Below, piece after piece: positions 34,480 through 43,636 of a stretch of DNA of 64,000 bases. Made by a program: the position numbers and the translations under genes. The DNA comes from Paucibacter sp. PLA-PC-4. GTDB taxonomy: Bacteria; Pseudomonadota; Gammaproteobacteria; Burkholderiales; Burkholderiaceae_C. Each line of letters begins with the position of its first letter. The first letter of the stretch is position 1. The stretch spans positions 62,001 to 126,000 of the forward strand of contig NZ_JAPFGP010000004.1 of the NCBI RefSeq assembly GCF_026241155.1, written 5' to 3'. A model generated the notes under the pieces. That model was not told the origin of the DNA and made no database searches. It saw nothing but the letters and a program-made list of their open reading frames with translations.

Positions 34480-35829
34480 TCAGCGGATCATTGCCAACGT
34501 GCTGTCAAACAAGGCATTGGCCACTGCTACGACCTTCATATTGGCCTCGTACATCTGCTTGTACTGCATCAGATTGATGGCCTCTTCGTCGTTGTTGACA
34601 CCGCTGGTGGACTTCCAGCTCTCCTCGGCCTGGTCGCGCACCGTGATCGCCGTTTTTTGCGCGGCGATATTCTGCTGGCTCTGCACACCCAGCTTGCCGA
34701 CCAGCTGGGTGTAGACATCGCCCATCACCGTCAGCTTGCCGTCGACACTGATGGTCTGGCTCTTCAGCCCGATCAAGGCCTTCAGATTGCTGCTGTCGCC
34801 GACCGCGCCACCCGGAGCAGCAAAGGCCAGTTGGGCGGCGGTTAGGCCGGTCAGCTTGAGCTTGCCGCCGCTGTAGTCGAACAGCGGCTGACCGGGCCCT
34901 GCGACCGGCGGTGCGGCGCCTGCGGCAAGCTGGGTGTTGAAGGTCGTCGAAATGCCTTGGGCCAGCTCGCCGATCGAGCTTTGCATCGGCTTGAGTACCT
35001 GAGTCTCGAAGTCCTGTAGCCCGCCGAGCTGACCGCCTAGGTTCTGGCCCAGCACCTTGAACGTGCTGTTGGCGAAGCTCAGCTCCAAGTCGCCGGCGTT
35101 CTGGCTCATCACCGCCGATTCGCTGCCTAGCACCAGCGGCTGGCCGTTCTTCAAGGAGACGCTGATGCTGCCGTCCGGCTGGTTGACGACCTGCAGACCG
35201 GCAAGCGAGGACAGCGCATCGACCTGTTGGTCGCGCGCGTCGAGCAAGCCAGAGGTGTTGATGCCGGTGGCCTGGGCCGCGGCGATCTGCTTGTTCAGCA
35301 GTGCGATGCTCTGGGTATGGCTGTTGACCTGGTTGATGGCCGCGCCGCGCTGCGCTAGCAGCGCGGTCTGCTGCCCACTCAGCAGGCTTTGAAGGCTGCC
35401 CACGCGCTTGACCAGGCCGTCGGCCGCCGTAATCACTTGTTCGCGCAAGGGGCCTGAATCGGGCTGCACGCTGGCGGCATTGAGCGCGGCGAAGAACGCA
35501 TCGAGCCCCTGGTTGATGTTGGAGGTGTCGTCCGACATCACTTGCTCCAACTGGTTCAGATAGGGCTGACCGGCCTTGTACTGGCCGAGGTTCGAGGCCG
35601 CTTGCCACATCTGCAGCGATTTGTAACCGTCATTGAAGCGCAGCAGGCCCGAGACAGCCACGCCAGCGCCGGCCGCGTTGCTGCCGCTGCTGCCCGGCTG
35701 GACTGAGCCCAGCAGCACGCCCTGGCGGGTGTAACCTGGCGTCATCGCGTTGGCAATGTTCTGGCTGTTGGTGTTCAGTGCCGCCTGCGCAGCGATCGCG
35801 CCGGACAGTGCGTTGAAGATCATGCTCAT
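34480..35829 (-). CDS. flgK: Flagellar hook-associated protein 1
   Basis: FlgK forms the first hook-filament junction. The 449-residue length is shorter than the ~550 of Salmonella, the loss being in the variable central region. Conserved ends are visible: MSMIFNALSGAIAAQAALNTNSQNIANAMTPGYTRQ at the start (residues 1-36, read as the family block) and the C-terminal NLMQYKQMYEANMKVVAVANALFDSTL. It overlaps flgJ by four bases. Confidence 0.94.
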   Translation of the reverse strand: MSMIFNALSGAIAAQAALNTNSQNIANAMTPGYTRQGVLLGSVQPGSSGSNAAGAGVAVSGLLRFNDGYKSLQMWQAASNLGQYKAGQPYLNQLEQVMSDDTSNINQGLDAFFAALNAASVQPDSGPLREQVITAADGLVKRVGSLQSLLSGQQTALLAQRGAAINQVNSHTQSIALLNKQIAAAQATGINTSGLLDARDQQVDALSSLAGLQVVNQPDGSISVSLKNGQPLVLGSESAVMSQNAGDLELSFANSTFKVLGQNLGGQLGGLQDFETQVLKPMQSSIGELAQGISTTFNTQLAAGAAPPVAGPGQPLFDYSGGKLKLTGLTAAQLAFAAPGGAVGDSSNLKALIGLKSQTISVDGKLTVMGDVYTQLVGKLGVQSQQNIAAQKTAITVRDQAEESWKSTSGVNNDEEAINLMQYKQMYEANMKVVAVANALFDSTLAMIR

Positions 35830-36200
35830 GGTTTGCTGCCCTGCTTGGACTCGTCATGCTGGGAAGGCGACCGAACTGCAGCCGGACTTAAACCGGCTGG
35901 AGGCAGGATCTGTTTGAGCATCAGGTCGGCGATGCCGAATGCACGTTGGCCCGCCATCGCATCAGCCACCAGGCCGTCGGCCATGTCCATCATGTCCTCG
36001 TTGACCTTGTTCTTTAGCGGGCTGTCGTCGTCGGCCAGCGCGCGGGTGGCCGAGCGCATCTGGCTCATCATCTGCTTGATGAAGAATGCCTCGAACTTCT
36101 CGGCCGCTTCGGCGGCACGCGTCTGCAGGCGGACCGCGTCGGCATCGGCACCAGGGGTGGCACCCGGCGCGGCGGGATTGAGTTGCGTGTCGAGTTTCAT
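35826..36200 (-). CDS. flgJ: Rod-binding protein FlgJ, N-terminal domain only
   Basis: A 124-residue protein that contains only the rod-cap (rod-binding) domain of FlgJ: KFEAFFIKQMMSQMRSATR..., DMMDMADGLVADAMAGQRAFGIADLML. Enterobacterial FlgJ is about 310 residues and carries a C-terminal glucosaminidase domain; this copy ends before it. A separate glucosaminidase gene lies at 42920-43636 in the same cluster, which may supply the missing activity. It overlaps flgK and is two bases from flgI. Confidence 0.92.
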   Translation of the reverse strand: MKLDTQLNPAAPGATPGADADAVRLQTRAAEAAEKFEAFFIKQMMSQMRSATRALADDDSPLKNKVNEDMMDMADGLVADAMAGQRAFGIADLMLKQILPPAGLSPAAVRSPSQHDESKQGSKP

Positions 36201-36202
36201 GA

Positions 36203-37306
36203 TCAGATCACCTGCAATTCGCCCTCGATCGCGCCGGCCTGGTCCAGTGCCTGCAAGATAGCCATCAGATCGTCCGGGTTCGCACCAATGCTGTTGATCG
36301 TGTCGACTATGGCCTGCAGGCTGGCACCGGCCGGCCAGCGCAGCATGCGGCCATTGCCTTGGTCGACCGCGACGCGGGACTGCGGTGTCACTTGGGTCTG
36401 GCCTTGGCTGAAGGGCTGGGGCTGGCTGACCTGGGGCCGCTCGCTGATCACCACCTTCAGCGAGCCATGCGAGACCGCCGCCGGCTTGACGCGCACGCCC
36501 TCGGCGATCACGACGGTGCCAGTGCGCGAGTTGAAGATGACCTTGGGCAGCTCGGCGCCGACCTCGACCTTGATCGCCTGCAACCCCGCCATAAAGGCAA
36601 CGCGCTGGGTCGGGTTGGAGGGGGCCTGCACCTCCACACTGGTGGCATCGCGGGTGCTGGCAATCTCGCCGTAGCGGCGGTTGATGGTCTCGACGATGGA
36701 GGTGGCGGTCTGGAAGTTGGGACGCTTCAGGCTCAACTGCACGCTGGGCCGGCTGTCGAAATCGCTCTCGATCTCGCGCTCCACCGTCGCCCCGTTCGGG
36801 ATCCGGCCGGTGGTCGGGGTGTTGACGGTGACGCTGGAGCCGCTCTGGCCCTGCGCATTGAGGCCGCCGACCACCAGATTGCCCTGGGCCAGCGCATAGA
36901 CCTCGCCGTCGGCCGCATGCAGCTGGGTCAAGAGCAGCACGCCGCCGCGCAGGCTCTTGGCATCGCCCAGCGAGGACACGGTCACATCGATGGGCTGGCC
37001 GCGCCGGTAGCCGCTCGGGAAGGTGGCGCTGACCATCACGGTGGCGACGTTCTTGCTCTTGGCCTCGGTGCGCTCGGGTTGCTTGACGCCGAACTGCTTG
37101 AGCAGATTATTGATCGACTGGCCCGAGAACTTGACCTGGGTGCTGTCGCCGCTGCCGTTCAGGCCGACCACCAGGCCGTAGCCGAGCAGCTGGTTGTCTC
37201 GCACGCCCTCGATGCTGACCAGTTGGCCCAGCGCCTGAGCGGCATGGCTGGGCAGGCTCAGCAGGCCAGCGGCCAGGCTCAGGGCCAGGATGCAGATGCT
37301 CTTCAT
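36203..37306 (-). CDS. flgI: Flagellar P-ring protein
   Basis: FlgI builds the periplasmic P ring around the rod. The 367-residue precursor has a Sec signal peptide ([22 protein letters not shown], cleavage near residue 22). The family start [28 protein letters not shown] follows (residues 27-54). Length is normal. It lies between flgH and flgJ in the standard order. Confidence 0.96.
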   Translation of the reverse strand: MKSICILALSLAAGLLSLPSHAAQALGQLVSIEGVRDNQLLGYGLVVGLNGSGDSTQVKFSGQSINNLLKQFGVKQPERTEAKSKNVATVMVSATFPSGYRRGQPIDVTVSSLGDAKSLRGGVLLLTQLHAADGEVYALAQGNLVVGGLNAQGQSGSSVTVNTPTTGRIPNGATVEREIESDFDSRPSVQLSLKRPNFQTATSIVETINRRYGEIASTRDATSVEVQAPSNPTQRVAFMAGLQAIKVEVGAELPKVIFNSRTGTVVIAEGVRVKPAAVSHGSLKVVISERPQVSQPQPFSQGQTQVTPQSRVAVDQGNGRMLRWPAGASLQAIVDTINSIGANPDDLMAILQALDQAGAIEGELQVI

Positions 37307-37319
37307 CGCTTGTCTTTCT

Positions 37320-37970
37320 TCAGAACGGCATCAGCGCGCTGACAAACCAGCGCGTCAGCCAGCCGGGGGTGTTGGCCTCGGCCATATGGCCGGTGCCGCT
37401 GTAGCTGATGCGGGCATTGGCGACGCGCTGCGAGGAGACGCGGTTGTCATTGTCGACATCGGCGGCGCGCACATAGCCGCCCAGCCGTATCAGCTCCTCG
37501 CCCTGGTTCAGGTAGACGCTTTTCTCGCCCTGCACCTTCAGCAGGCCGTTGGGCAGCACCTCGTGGACAACCACGGTGATCGCGCCCTGCAAGGTGTTCT
37601 GCTGGCTGCTCGAGGAGCGGCCGTTGAAGTCGCGCTGCGCCTCCAGCGAGCCGTCCGAGGATTTGTCACGCAGGCTGGCCGAGAAGCCGGCGCTGCTGTT
37701 CTTGCCCAGCTGGGTGCCGGCGCTCTTGCTGGCCTGGGTGGTTTCCATCAGCACCACGGTCAGCACATCGCCGGCGCGGAAGGCGCGCGTGTCGGCGGTA
37801 AGGCTAGCGTTGCGGCCGGCGACAAAAACGCCGCCGGCGCGTGCCTTGGTCGAGACCTGGGCCAGCGCCGGCAGCGGGGCCGGCTCGGCCTCGGGCAGCG
37901 CTGGCGGCTGCAGGCTGGCGCAGCCGCCCAGCAGGGCCGCGACGATGAGGAGCGAGCCGACCGCGCGCAT
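37320..37970 (-). CDS. flgH: Flagellar L-ring lipoprotein
   Basis: FlgH forms the outer-membrane L ring. The 216-residue precursor has a lipoprotein signal with the lipobox L-G-G-C at residues 14-17, so Cys17 would be acylated. The conserved core includes [23 protein letters not shown] and the [26 protein letters not shown] region (here [10 protein letters not shown]). The start is four bases from the flgG stop; the proteins overlap by one base in the DNA. Confidence 0.96.
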   Translation of the reverse strand: MRAVGSLLIVAALLGGCASLQPPALPEAEPAPLPALAQVSTKARAGGVFVAGRNASLTADTRAFRAGDVLTVVLMETTQASKSAGTQLGKNSSAGFSASLRDKSSDGSLEAQRDFNGRSSSSQQNTLQGAITVVVHEVLPNGLLKVQGEKSVYLNQGEELIRLGGYVRAADVDNDNRVSSQRVANARISYSGTGHMAEANTPGWLTRWFVSALMPF

Positions 37971-38755
37971 CAGCGCACCGCCTGCGACAGGTACTGCAGC
38001 ATATTGTCGGCCGCCGACAGCACCTTGGTGTTCATCTCATAGGTGCGCTGGGCGGCGATCATGTCGACCATCTCCTCGACCACCTGCACGTTCGAGCCTT
38101 CCAGTGCACCCTGCTTGATCTTGCCCATGCCGTCGGCGCCAGGTACGCCTTCGGCAGGCGCGCCGCTGGCCGTGGTTTCCTGGTAGAGGTTGTCGCCCAG
38201 CGCCAGCAGGCCGGTCGGGTTGGTGAAGTTGGTCAGACGCAGCTGACCCAGTTCAGTAGGCGCCGCGTTGCCTGGAACCGTTGCCGTGACCGTGCCGTTC
38301 TCAGAAATCGTCAGGGTCGCACCGGCCGGCACGGTGATCTCCGGGAGGATCCGCAGACCCTGGGCATTCGTCAGACGACCTTCTGCATTGACTTGCAGCT
38401 GGCCAGCGCGGGTGTAGGCGGGGCGGCCGTTGGGTCCATCGACCTGCAAAAAGCCCTGACCGATGATGGCGATGTCGCGGCTCTGACCGGTAGTTTGCAG
38501 GCTGCCGTCGGTGAACACCTTCTGCGTGCCGACCATGCGCGTGCCATTGCCCAGCTGCACACCGGCCGGCGCGGCCGCGCCGTCCTCGCCCTGGGCGCCG
38601 GGCTGACGCTCGACCTGATAGAACAGATCCTCGAACATCACCCGGTCGCGCTTGAAGCCGACCGTGTTGACATTGGCCAGGTTGTTGGCGATGGCCTGCA
38701 GCTTGGCGTCTTGCGCCTGCACGCCGGTCTTGCTGATCCACATTGCTGGGTTCAT
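37970..38755 (-). CDS. flgG: Flagellar distal rod protein
   Basis: FlgG forms the distal rod. The 261-residue length is typical. The N-terminal rod signature ISKTGVQAQDAKLQAIANNLANVNTVGFKRDR (residues 8-39) and the C-terminal block EEMVDMIAAQRTYEMNTKVLSAADNMLQYL are both present. The central FlgG-specific insertion (SVLPG-like) region is less conserved. It follows flgF by 18 bases. Confidence 0.95.
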   Translation of the reverse strand: MNPAMWISKTGVQAQDAKLQAIANNLANVNTVGFKRDRVMFEDLFYQVERQPGAQGEDGAAAPAGVQLGNGTRMVGTQKVFTDGSLQTTGQSRDIAIIGQGFLQVDGPNGRPAYTRAGQLQVNAEGRLTNAQGLRILPEITVPAGATLTISENGTVTATVPGNAAPTELGQLRLTNFTNPTGLLALGDNLYQETTASGAPAEGVPGADGMGKIKQGALEGSNVQVVEEMVDMIAAQRTYEMNTKVLSAADNMLQYLSQAVR

Positions 38756-38773
38756 CGTGTACTCCTGTGTTTC

Positions 38774-39499
38774 TTACTCACGCACCAGGCGGTTGCCTGC
38801 GTCGGCCATGCTGTCAGCGGCCTTGAACAATTTCATCTGCAGCTCAAAGTCGCGTGCCAGGCTCATGGTCGTGACCATCTCCTCGACGGCCGAGACATTG
38901 CTGGACTCGAGCCGGCCGCTGCCGACGCGCACCGTCTCGTCGACCGCCAGCGCTGCGCCGTCGCGGCCGACCAGCAAGCCAGCCTCGTTCTTGATCAGCT
39001 GCGCGAACTCGGGCTTGACGAGCTTGAGCTTGTCGACCGGCTGCAGTTCGGCGGTGCCGGGCGTTTGGATCGCGATCGTGCCGTCGGCGCCGATCTCGAC
39101 CTTGCTATGAGGCGGCAAGTTGATCGGCCCGCCCTCGCCCAGCACCGGGTGTTTGCCCAGCAGCAGATTGCCATCGGCATCCAGCGTGAAGTTGCCGGCG
39201 CGGGTATAGGCCTCGCCGTTGCCGTACTGCACTGCGAACAGGCCCTGGCCCTGCAACGCGACATCGAGCTCGCGCCCGGTTTCGCGCTGCGTGCCCTCGC
39301 GGGCGCTGACCACATCGCTGACCAGCTCGTTCAGATGCCTGGCCGCATAGCCGTAGCCCTCGACCTGACGGGCATTGGACTGCTCGATATTGGCGCGAAA
39401 GCCCGGCGTCTCCAGATTGGCCAGATTGTTGGCATGCACCTGCTGAGCGCGCTGCACGCGCTCTGCGCCGCTCATTACGGTGTAGATCAGCGCATCCAT
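38774..39499 (-). CDS. flgF: Flagellar proximal rod protein
   Basis: FlgF is part of the proximal rod. The 241-residue product starts MDALIYTVMSGAERVQRAQQVHANNLANLETPGFRAN (residues 1-37), a FlgF-type start, and ends with VEEMVTTMSLARDFELQMKLFKAADSMADAGN. It lies between flgE and flgG with gaps of two and 18 bases. Confidence 0.94.
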   Translation of the reverse strand: MDALIYTVMSGAERVQRAQQVHANNLANLETPGFRANIEQSNARQVEGYGYAARHLNELVSDVVSAREGTQRETGRELDVALQGQGLFAVQYGNGEAYTRAGNFTLDADGNLLLGKHPVLGEGGPINLPPHSKVEIGADGTIAIQTPGTAELQPVDKLKLVKPEFAQLIKNEAGLLVGRDGAALAVDETVRVGSGRLESSNVSAVEEMVTTMSLARDFELQMKLFKAADSMADAGNRLVRE

Positions 39500-39501
39500 C
39501 G

Positions 39502-40725
39502 TCAGACGGCCTGCATCAGGTTCTGCATCATCTCGTTCTCAGCCGAGATGACCTTGGTGTTGGCCTGGTAGTTGCGCTGGGCCGACATCAGATTGACCAG
39601 CTCGCCAGTCATGTCGACGTTGGACTGCTCGATCGCAGCGACGGTCAGCTTGGAGGCCGTGGCCGATCCGGGGCGCGAGAACAGCGCGGCGCCAGTGGCG
39701 TCATTGGCCTCCCAGCTCGTGTCATTGACCGCCTGCAGTGCGTTCTCGTTGGCAAAAGTTGCCAGTGCCAAGGTGCCGACGATCTGCTTCTTGCCGTTGC
39801 TATAGCTCGCGACAATGCTGCCGTCGTCCGTGATCGCGGTCCCGGTCAGCGTGCCGGCGGTGTAGCCATCGGCGGTGTTGGTCAGCGTCGTCGTATCACC
39901 GGCGTACTGGGTCGTGCCCTTGTAGTCGATGTCGAAGCTCAGCGGCGCGGCGCCGCCAGCGATAGCCACCGGGCCGAAGGTCACCGGTGCGAGCGGGCCG
40001 GTCAGCTTGCCGTTGCCGTCGAAGCCAAGCGCCTGGGTGGCCGGCTGCACCGCACCGTCGAAGCTGTAGCGCACCGTCACCGCATTGGCGGCGGTTTTGA
40101 CAAAGTACTGGGTCACTTTGTGCACGCTACCCAGCGAGTCATGCACTACCGAGGTGATCGAGCTATTGAAGGTAGTCGGGTCAGTGGCATCGAAGGCCGG
40201 CAACGGGCCTGGTGCGCCAGGCACGGTCCAATCGGCCGACAGATTGCCGTTGAATGCCAGCTTGGTGCTGGCTTCGGCGCCGATCTGGCCGGTCTGCACC
40301 TTCAGGTCGCCGAGCGCCCCCAGGCCCGCACCCGGAATCGGCTTGCCGGTGGCATCGACCACCACGCCATAGCCCTGGGCCTTGCGGCCGTTGGCGTCGA
40401 CGACGAAGCCGTCCTTGTCGACATTAAAGATGCCCACGCGGGTGAAGACCTGCTGGCCGGAATCGTCCCTGACGGCGAAGAAGCCGCGGCCCTGGATCAT
40501 CGCGTCCATGCCACGACCGGTGTTGAACAGGCCGCCGCTCTTCTCGATGCTTTGCGACATCGAGCTGAGCTCGGCGCCGTTCATCTGCGTGCCCGAGTAC
40601 ATGGCCGAGAAATTGGCGCGGCTGGACTTGAAGCCGTAGGTACCGGAGTTGGCGATGTTGTTGCTGATGGCTTCCAGGCTGCCGCTGACCGCGTTGATGC
40701 CCGAGCGTGCGATTTCGAAACTCAT
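39502..40725 (-). CDS. flgE: Flagellar hook protein
   Basis: FlgE polymerises into the hook. The 407-residue protein has the conserved N-terminal rod/hook domain (ARSGINAVSGSLEAISNNIANSGTYGFKSSRANFS) and C-terminal helix (TGELVNLMSAQRNYQANTKVISAENEMMQNL). The variable central domains lie between. The hook length would be measured by the FliK homologue at 47514. It is the first of the flgE-F-G set. Confidence 0.95.
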   Translation of the reverse strand: MSFEIARSGINAVSGSLEAISNNIANSGTYGFKSSRANFSAMYSGTQMNGAELSSMSQSIEKSGGLFNTGRGMDAMIQGRGFFAVRDDSGQQVFTRVGIFNVDKDGFVVDANGRKAQGYGVVVDATGKPIPGAGLGALGDLKVQTGQIGAEASTKLAFNGNLSADWTVPGAPGPLPAFDATDPTTFNSSITSVVHDSLGSVHKVTQYFVKTAANAVTVRYSFDGAVQPATQALGFDGNGKLTGPLAPVTFGPVAIAGGAAPLSFDIDYKGTTQYAGDTTTLTNTADGYTAGTLTGTAITDDGSIVASYSNGKKQIVGTLALATFANENALQAVNDTSWEANDATGAALFSRPGSATASKLTVAAIEQSNVDMTGELVNLMSAQRNYQANTKVISAENEMMQNLMQAV

Positions 40726-40745
40726 GATGTGCCCTTCGCGTGAAT

Positions 40746-41402
40746 TTAGGAATTGGCCGCGGCGCGGCCTTTGAATTGGGTGATGGCGGCCGGCGTAATC
40801 TCGCCCAGCGCACCCAGTTGCAGCAAGGCACCGCCGTCACCGGTCAGACGCACACTGCGCAGCTCGGCAACCACCTCGACCGCTGTAGCCTGTTTGGATT
40901 CATTCTCAATGCGCACCTCATAGCTACCGCTAGCCAGGCCCAGCGCGGCCGGGTCCAGCTTGTAGCTGTTGGCGCCGGCGGCGCGCGGGCCTAGGTCGAC
41001 GCGCTTCTCAACTCCATCGGCGCCCTTGAGCACCAGCGTGGCCGGGCTCGCATTGCTGTCCAGCGTGAAGTGGGTGTCGACCGGCTGCTTGTCGAGCTTG
41101 AGCTGCTCGACCCGCGCTTGCACGGTGGAGCCGACCTGGGCACCAAGGGTCAGCATCTGCAGGCTCGACAGCATGCCGGCGTTGCTGGCGCCCTGGGCGG
41201 TTAGCTGCTGCAAGGTCTCCATCTGGCTCAACTGGGTCAACTGGTTGACGAACTCGCTGGGGTCGGTCGGCTCCAGCGGGTTCTGATTCTTGATCTGGGC
41301 CACCAGCAAGGTGGTGAACAGCTGCGACACCTCGCCATTGCTGCCGACGGCCTTGCTGGCGGCGCCGGCGCTGCTGCTGGTGTCGTTCGTTACCGCGCTC
41401 AT
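40746..41402 (-). CDS. flgD: Hook assembly scaffolding protein
   Basis: FlgD caps the growing hook and is lost later. The 218-residue product has the conserved N-terminal export/cap segment with LFTTLLVAQIKNQNPLEPTDPSEFVNQLTQLSQMETLQ (residues 28-65), and a C-terminal Ig/tudor-like domain with SYEVRIENE. It overlaps flgC by four bases. Confidence 0.95.
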   Translation of the reverse strand: MSAVTNDTSSSAGAASKAVGSNGEVSQLFTTLLVAQIKNQNPLEPTDPSEFVNQLTQLSQMETLQQLTAQGASNAGMLSSLQMLTLGAQVGSTVQARVEQLKLDKQPVDTHFTLDSNASPATLVLKGADGVEKRVDLGPRAAGANSYKLDPAALGLASGSYEVRIENESKQATAVEVVAELRSVRLTGDGGALLQLGALGEITPAAITQFKGRAAANS

Positions 41403-41827
41403 TGGCCCTCTCCCAGGCGCAACAACGACTGCTGCATCGCCTTGACACGGCCCATCACCTCCACATTGGTCTCGAAGGCACGTGAGGCCGACATCATGTC
41501 GGTCATCTCGGCTACCGGATTGACGTTCGGATAAAACACCTCGCCGGCCTCATTGGCCAGCGGATGCTCGGGCTCGTAGACCTTGCGCAAGGGCTCGCCG
41601 CTCTCGACCACGTCCAGCACCTGGACACGGCTGCCGGCAAGCTGCTGCTCGCCCAGGCCCTCACGCGCGGCCAGCGCAGCGAACACCGGCTTGCGTGCCC
41701 GGTAGGTGTTTGCCTCTGAACCTGAGGCCGATTGCGCATTGGCCAGGTTGCTGGCGATGGTGTTAAGACGCGTGGTCTGGGCCGACATGGCCGAGCCCGC
41801 GATCTGGCTGATCTGCTTAAAAGACAT
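41399..41827 (-). CDS. flgC: Flagellar proximal rod protein
   Basis: FlgC is a proximal rod subunit. The 142-residue protein has the start GSAMSAQTTRLNTIASNLANAQS and the FlgC-specific sequence YEPEHPLANEAGEVFYPNVNPVAEMTDMMSASRAFETNVEVM (last 60 residues). It lies nine bases after flgB. Confidence 0.95.
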   Translation of the reverse strand: MSFKQISQIAGSAMSAQTTRLNTIASNLANAQSASGSEANTYRARKPVFAALAAREGLGEQQLAGSRVQVLDVVESGEPLRKVYEPEHPLANEAGEVFYPNVNPVAEMTDMMSASRAFETNVEVMGRVKAMQQSLLRLGEGQ

Positions 41828-41836
41828 CGCTGCTCC

Positions 41837-42202
41837 TTACTGTCCGTTGATGGCCTTGGCCAGGCCTCTGAGTTTCATGTTCAGAAAGGTCAGGCTGGTC
41901 TGGAAGTCCGAGGCGTTTTGCGAGAACGCCGCCTGCTCGACGCCCAACTCCACCGTATTGCCATCCTGGGCCGCATGGAAGGGCACGCGATACTGCAGGT
42001 CCTCGCCCTCGGTATCGAGCAGTAGGCCGTCGCGGTTGTCCTGATGGGCCTGGCGCAGAGTGGCTGCAAAATCAATGTCTCGCGCCTGATAGCCGGGTGT
42101 GCTCTCATTGGCGATGTTGGAGGCCAGCACCTTGGTGCGCTCGGCGCGCACACGGAGCGCGTCGGCATGCTGGCCCATCGCCTTGCTGAAATCAATACTC
42201 AT
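41837..42202 (-). CDS. flgB: Flagellar proximal rod protein
   Basis: FlgB is the rod subunit next to the MS ring. The 121-residue product begins MSIDFSKAMGQHADALRVRAERTKVLASNIANESTPGYQARDIDF (residues 1-45), the family start. GGGGAA lies eight bases before the ATG, supporting this start. The start codon overlaps that of the divergent flgA by two base pairs, so each promoter would lie within the other gene. Confidence 0.94.
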   Translation of the reverse strand: MSIDFSKAMGQHADALRVRAERTKVLASNIANESTPGYQARDIDFAATLRQAHQDNRDGLLLDTEGEDLQYRVPFHAAQDGNTVELGVEQAAFSQNASDFQTSLTFLNMKLRGLAKAINGQ

Positions 42203-42911
42203 GCTTTGTTCCCCAAGAAATCTGATACTGGCCAGCTTGCTGGCCGTGACTATCGGCGATGTCGGCGCCGCCGTGACACGCGGGCTCAGCGACAGCGTGA
42301 ACGAATTCGCCGAGCGGCACGTCTTGGAGCAAGCTCAGCGCCAGGGCTTGCTGGAGCCGCAGTTGCGGCTGACGTCGACGACCAAGCCAGGCAGCGCGCC
42401 GCCCTGCCCGGGTGGCTGGCAGGTAGAGGCACTGGACACCCGCTATTTGAGCCGGTTGCGCTTCTCCGCCCATTGCCCGGACCGTGCGGCGGCCCCCAAC
42501 CAGGTTCTTCTGCTGCGCGGTCAGCTCAGCGCCGAGGTACTGGTGGCTGCCCATGCGCTGCGCCCCGGCCAAGTGATTACCGAGAGCGATGTGCTGCTGG
42601 AGCGGCGTGACATCACGAACGCTCCCGAGGCGCTGTCGCAGTTCGATACGGTGCTGGGCCAGAGCCCGCGCACGAGCCTGCGGCCGGGTCAGCTGCTGCT
42701 CAAACGCCAGTTGCAGGCGGCGCTGCTGATCAAGCGAGGCCAGAAGGTGAGCATCGTGGCGCGCAACAGCGGCATCGAGGTACAGGCGGCTGGCGAGGCG
42801 CTCGACGCAGGCGCGCTGGGCGCACAGATCCGTGTGCGAAATCTTGCCAGCGGCCGCGTCATCAGTGCGCGCGTGCTGGACGAGAGTCAGGTCGAACCGG
42901 CCCTGCGCTGA
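42201..42911 (+). CDS. flgA: P-ring assembly chaperone FlgA
   Basis: FlgA is a periplasmic chaperone for P-ring assembly by FlgI. From the ATG at 42201 it has 236 residues. The N-terminus reads MLCSPRNLILASLLAVTIGDVGAA, a signal peptide, which is why this start is chosen over longer frames inside flgB. The C-terminal SAF domain is visible (VLVAAHALRPGQVITESDVLLERRD and LLIKRGQKVSIVARNSGIEVQAAGEAL). No clear ribosome site is seen. It is the only rightward gene between 32458 and 57517. Confidence 0.9.
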   Translation: MLCSPRNLILASLLAVTIGDVGAAVTRGLSDSVNEFAERHVLEQAQRQGLLEPQLRLTSTTKPGSAPPCPGGWQVEALDTRYLSRLRFSAHCPDRAAAPNQVLLLRGQLSAEVLVAAHALRPGQVITESDVLLERRDITNAPEALSQFDTVLGQSPRTSLRPGQLLLKRQLQAALLIKRGQKVSIVARNSGIEVQAAGEALDAGALGAQIRVRNLASGRVISARVLDESQVEPALR

Positions 42912-42919
42912 AGCCTGCT

Positions 42920-43636
42920 TCATTGGCCACCCGCTTTGATGCGCTGGGCAGTTGCGGCCAGCTTGTCGGCATAGGCCGGGTCCGTCGCATAGCCGCCTTG
43001 CTGCAGCGCCCGGCCGTAGGCCTGGGCGTCGGAACCGGTCTGCAGCGCAGCTTGGTAGCGCGGGCTGTTCAGCAGCAGCTGGGCAAAGTCGTTGAAGGCA
43101 TGAGCCGGGCCTGCATAGCTGCGAAAACCCTCGCGGCGCTTGCTCGGCGCGCCCTGCTCGTACTCGGTGGTCATCACCTCGGCGACCTCTCCGCGCCAGC
43201 TCGCGCCTGCCTTGAGGGCGAACAGATTGTGGCTGTCGCTGCCATCGCTGCGGCGTATCGGCTTCTGCCCCCAGCCCGACTCCAGCGCCGCATGCGCTGC
43301 CAGCACCTCGGGCGCGACGCCCAGGCGTTGGCCGGCCTGCTCGGCCAGCGGCGCAATCTCGCGTAGAAACTCCTGCTGTGTCGGGCTGGGTGCGGCAGCT
43401 TGGTTCTCGACGGGCTCTCCGCTGGCCTGCAGCTGATGCCATAGACCCTCGGGACTCAGCGCAGCGGCGCGCGGCAGCGCCGTGGTCGCCGTGCTCCCGC
43501 TGCCGTTCTCGATGAACTGGTTGACCTCGCCATGCAACTGCCGGTACAGGCTCGAGAACTCGCCGCCGGCACGTGTCGTTGCGCCGGCTGGCAAGGCCAG
43601 AAAACCGGCGCCGATCTTGAAATCAGTATTCAGCAT
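42920..43636 (-). CDS. Flagellar glucosaminidase (detached FlgJ-type C-terminal domain)
   Basis: A 238-residue protein whose C-terminal 150 residues form a peptidoglycan glucosaminidase domain as in the C-terminal half of FlgJ: FLREIAPLAEQAGQRLGVAPEVLAAHAALESGWGQKPI (catalytic Glu in ALESGWG), SHNLFALKAGASW, and FRSYAGPAHAFNDFAQLLLNSPRY. No signal peptide is seen, so export through the flagellar system is likely, as for FlgJ. The first ~80 residues do not resemble the rod-cap domain. It would open the peptidoglycan for the rod. It overlaps flgN by 14 bases. Confidence 0.88.
   Translation of the reverse strand: MLNTDFKIGAGFLALPAGATTRAGGEFSSLYRQLHGEVNQFIENGSGSTATTALPRAAALSPEGLWHQLQASGEPVENQAAAPSPTQQEFLREIAPLAEQAGQRLGVAPEVLAAHAALESGWGQKPIRRSDGSDSHNLFALKAGASWRGEVAEVMTTEYEQGAPSKRREGFRSYAGPAHAFNDFAQLLLNSPRYQAALQTGSDAQAYGRALQQGGYATDPAYADKLAATAQRIKAGGQ

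Noticed and set aside
42150-42201. TGGC...TTGC sigma-54-like pair ahead of flgA inside flgB
   Set aside because: The GG-GC spacing is 11 and not 10, and sigma-54 promoters are strict on this spacing.
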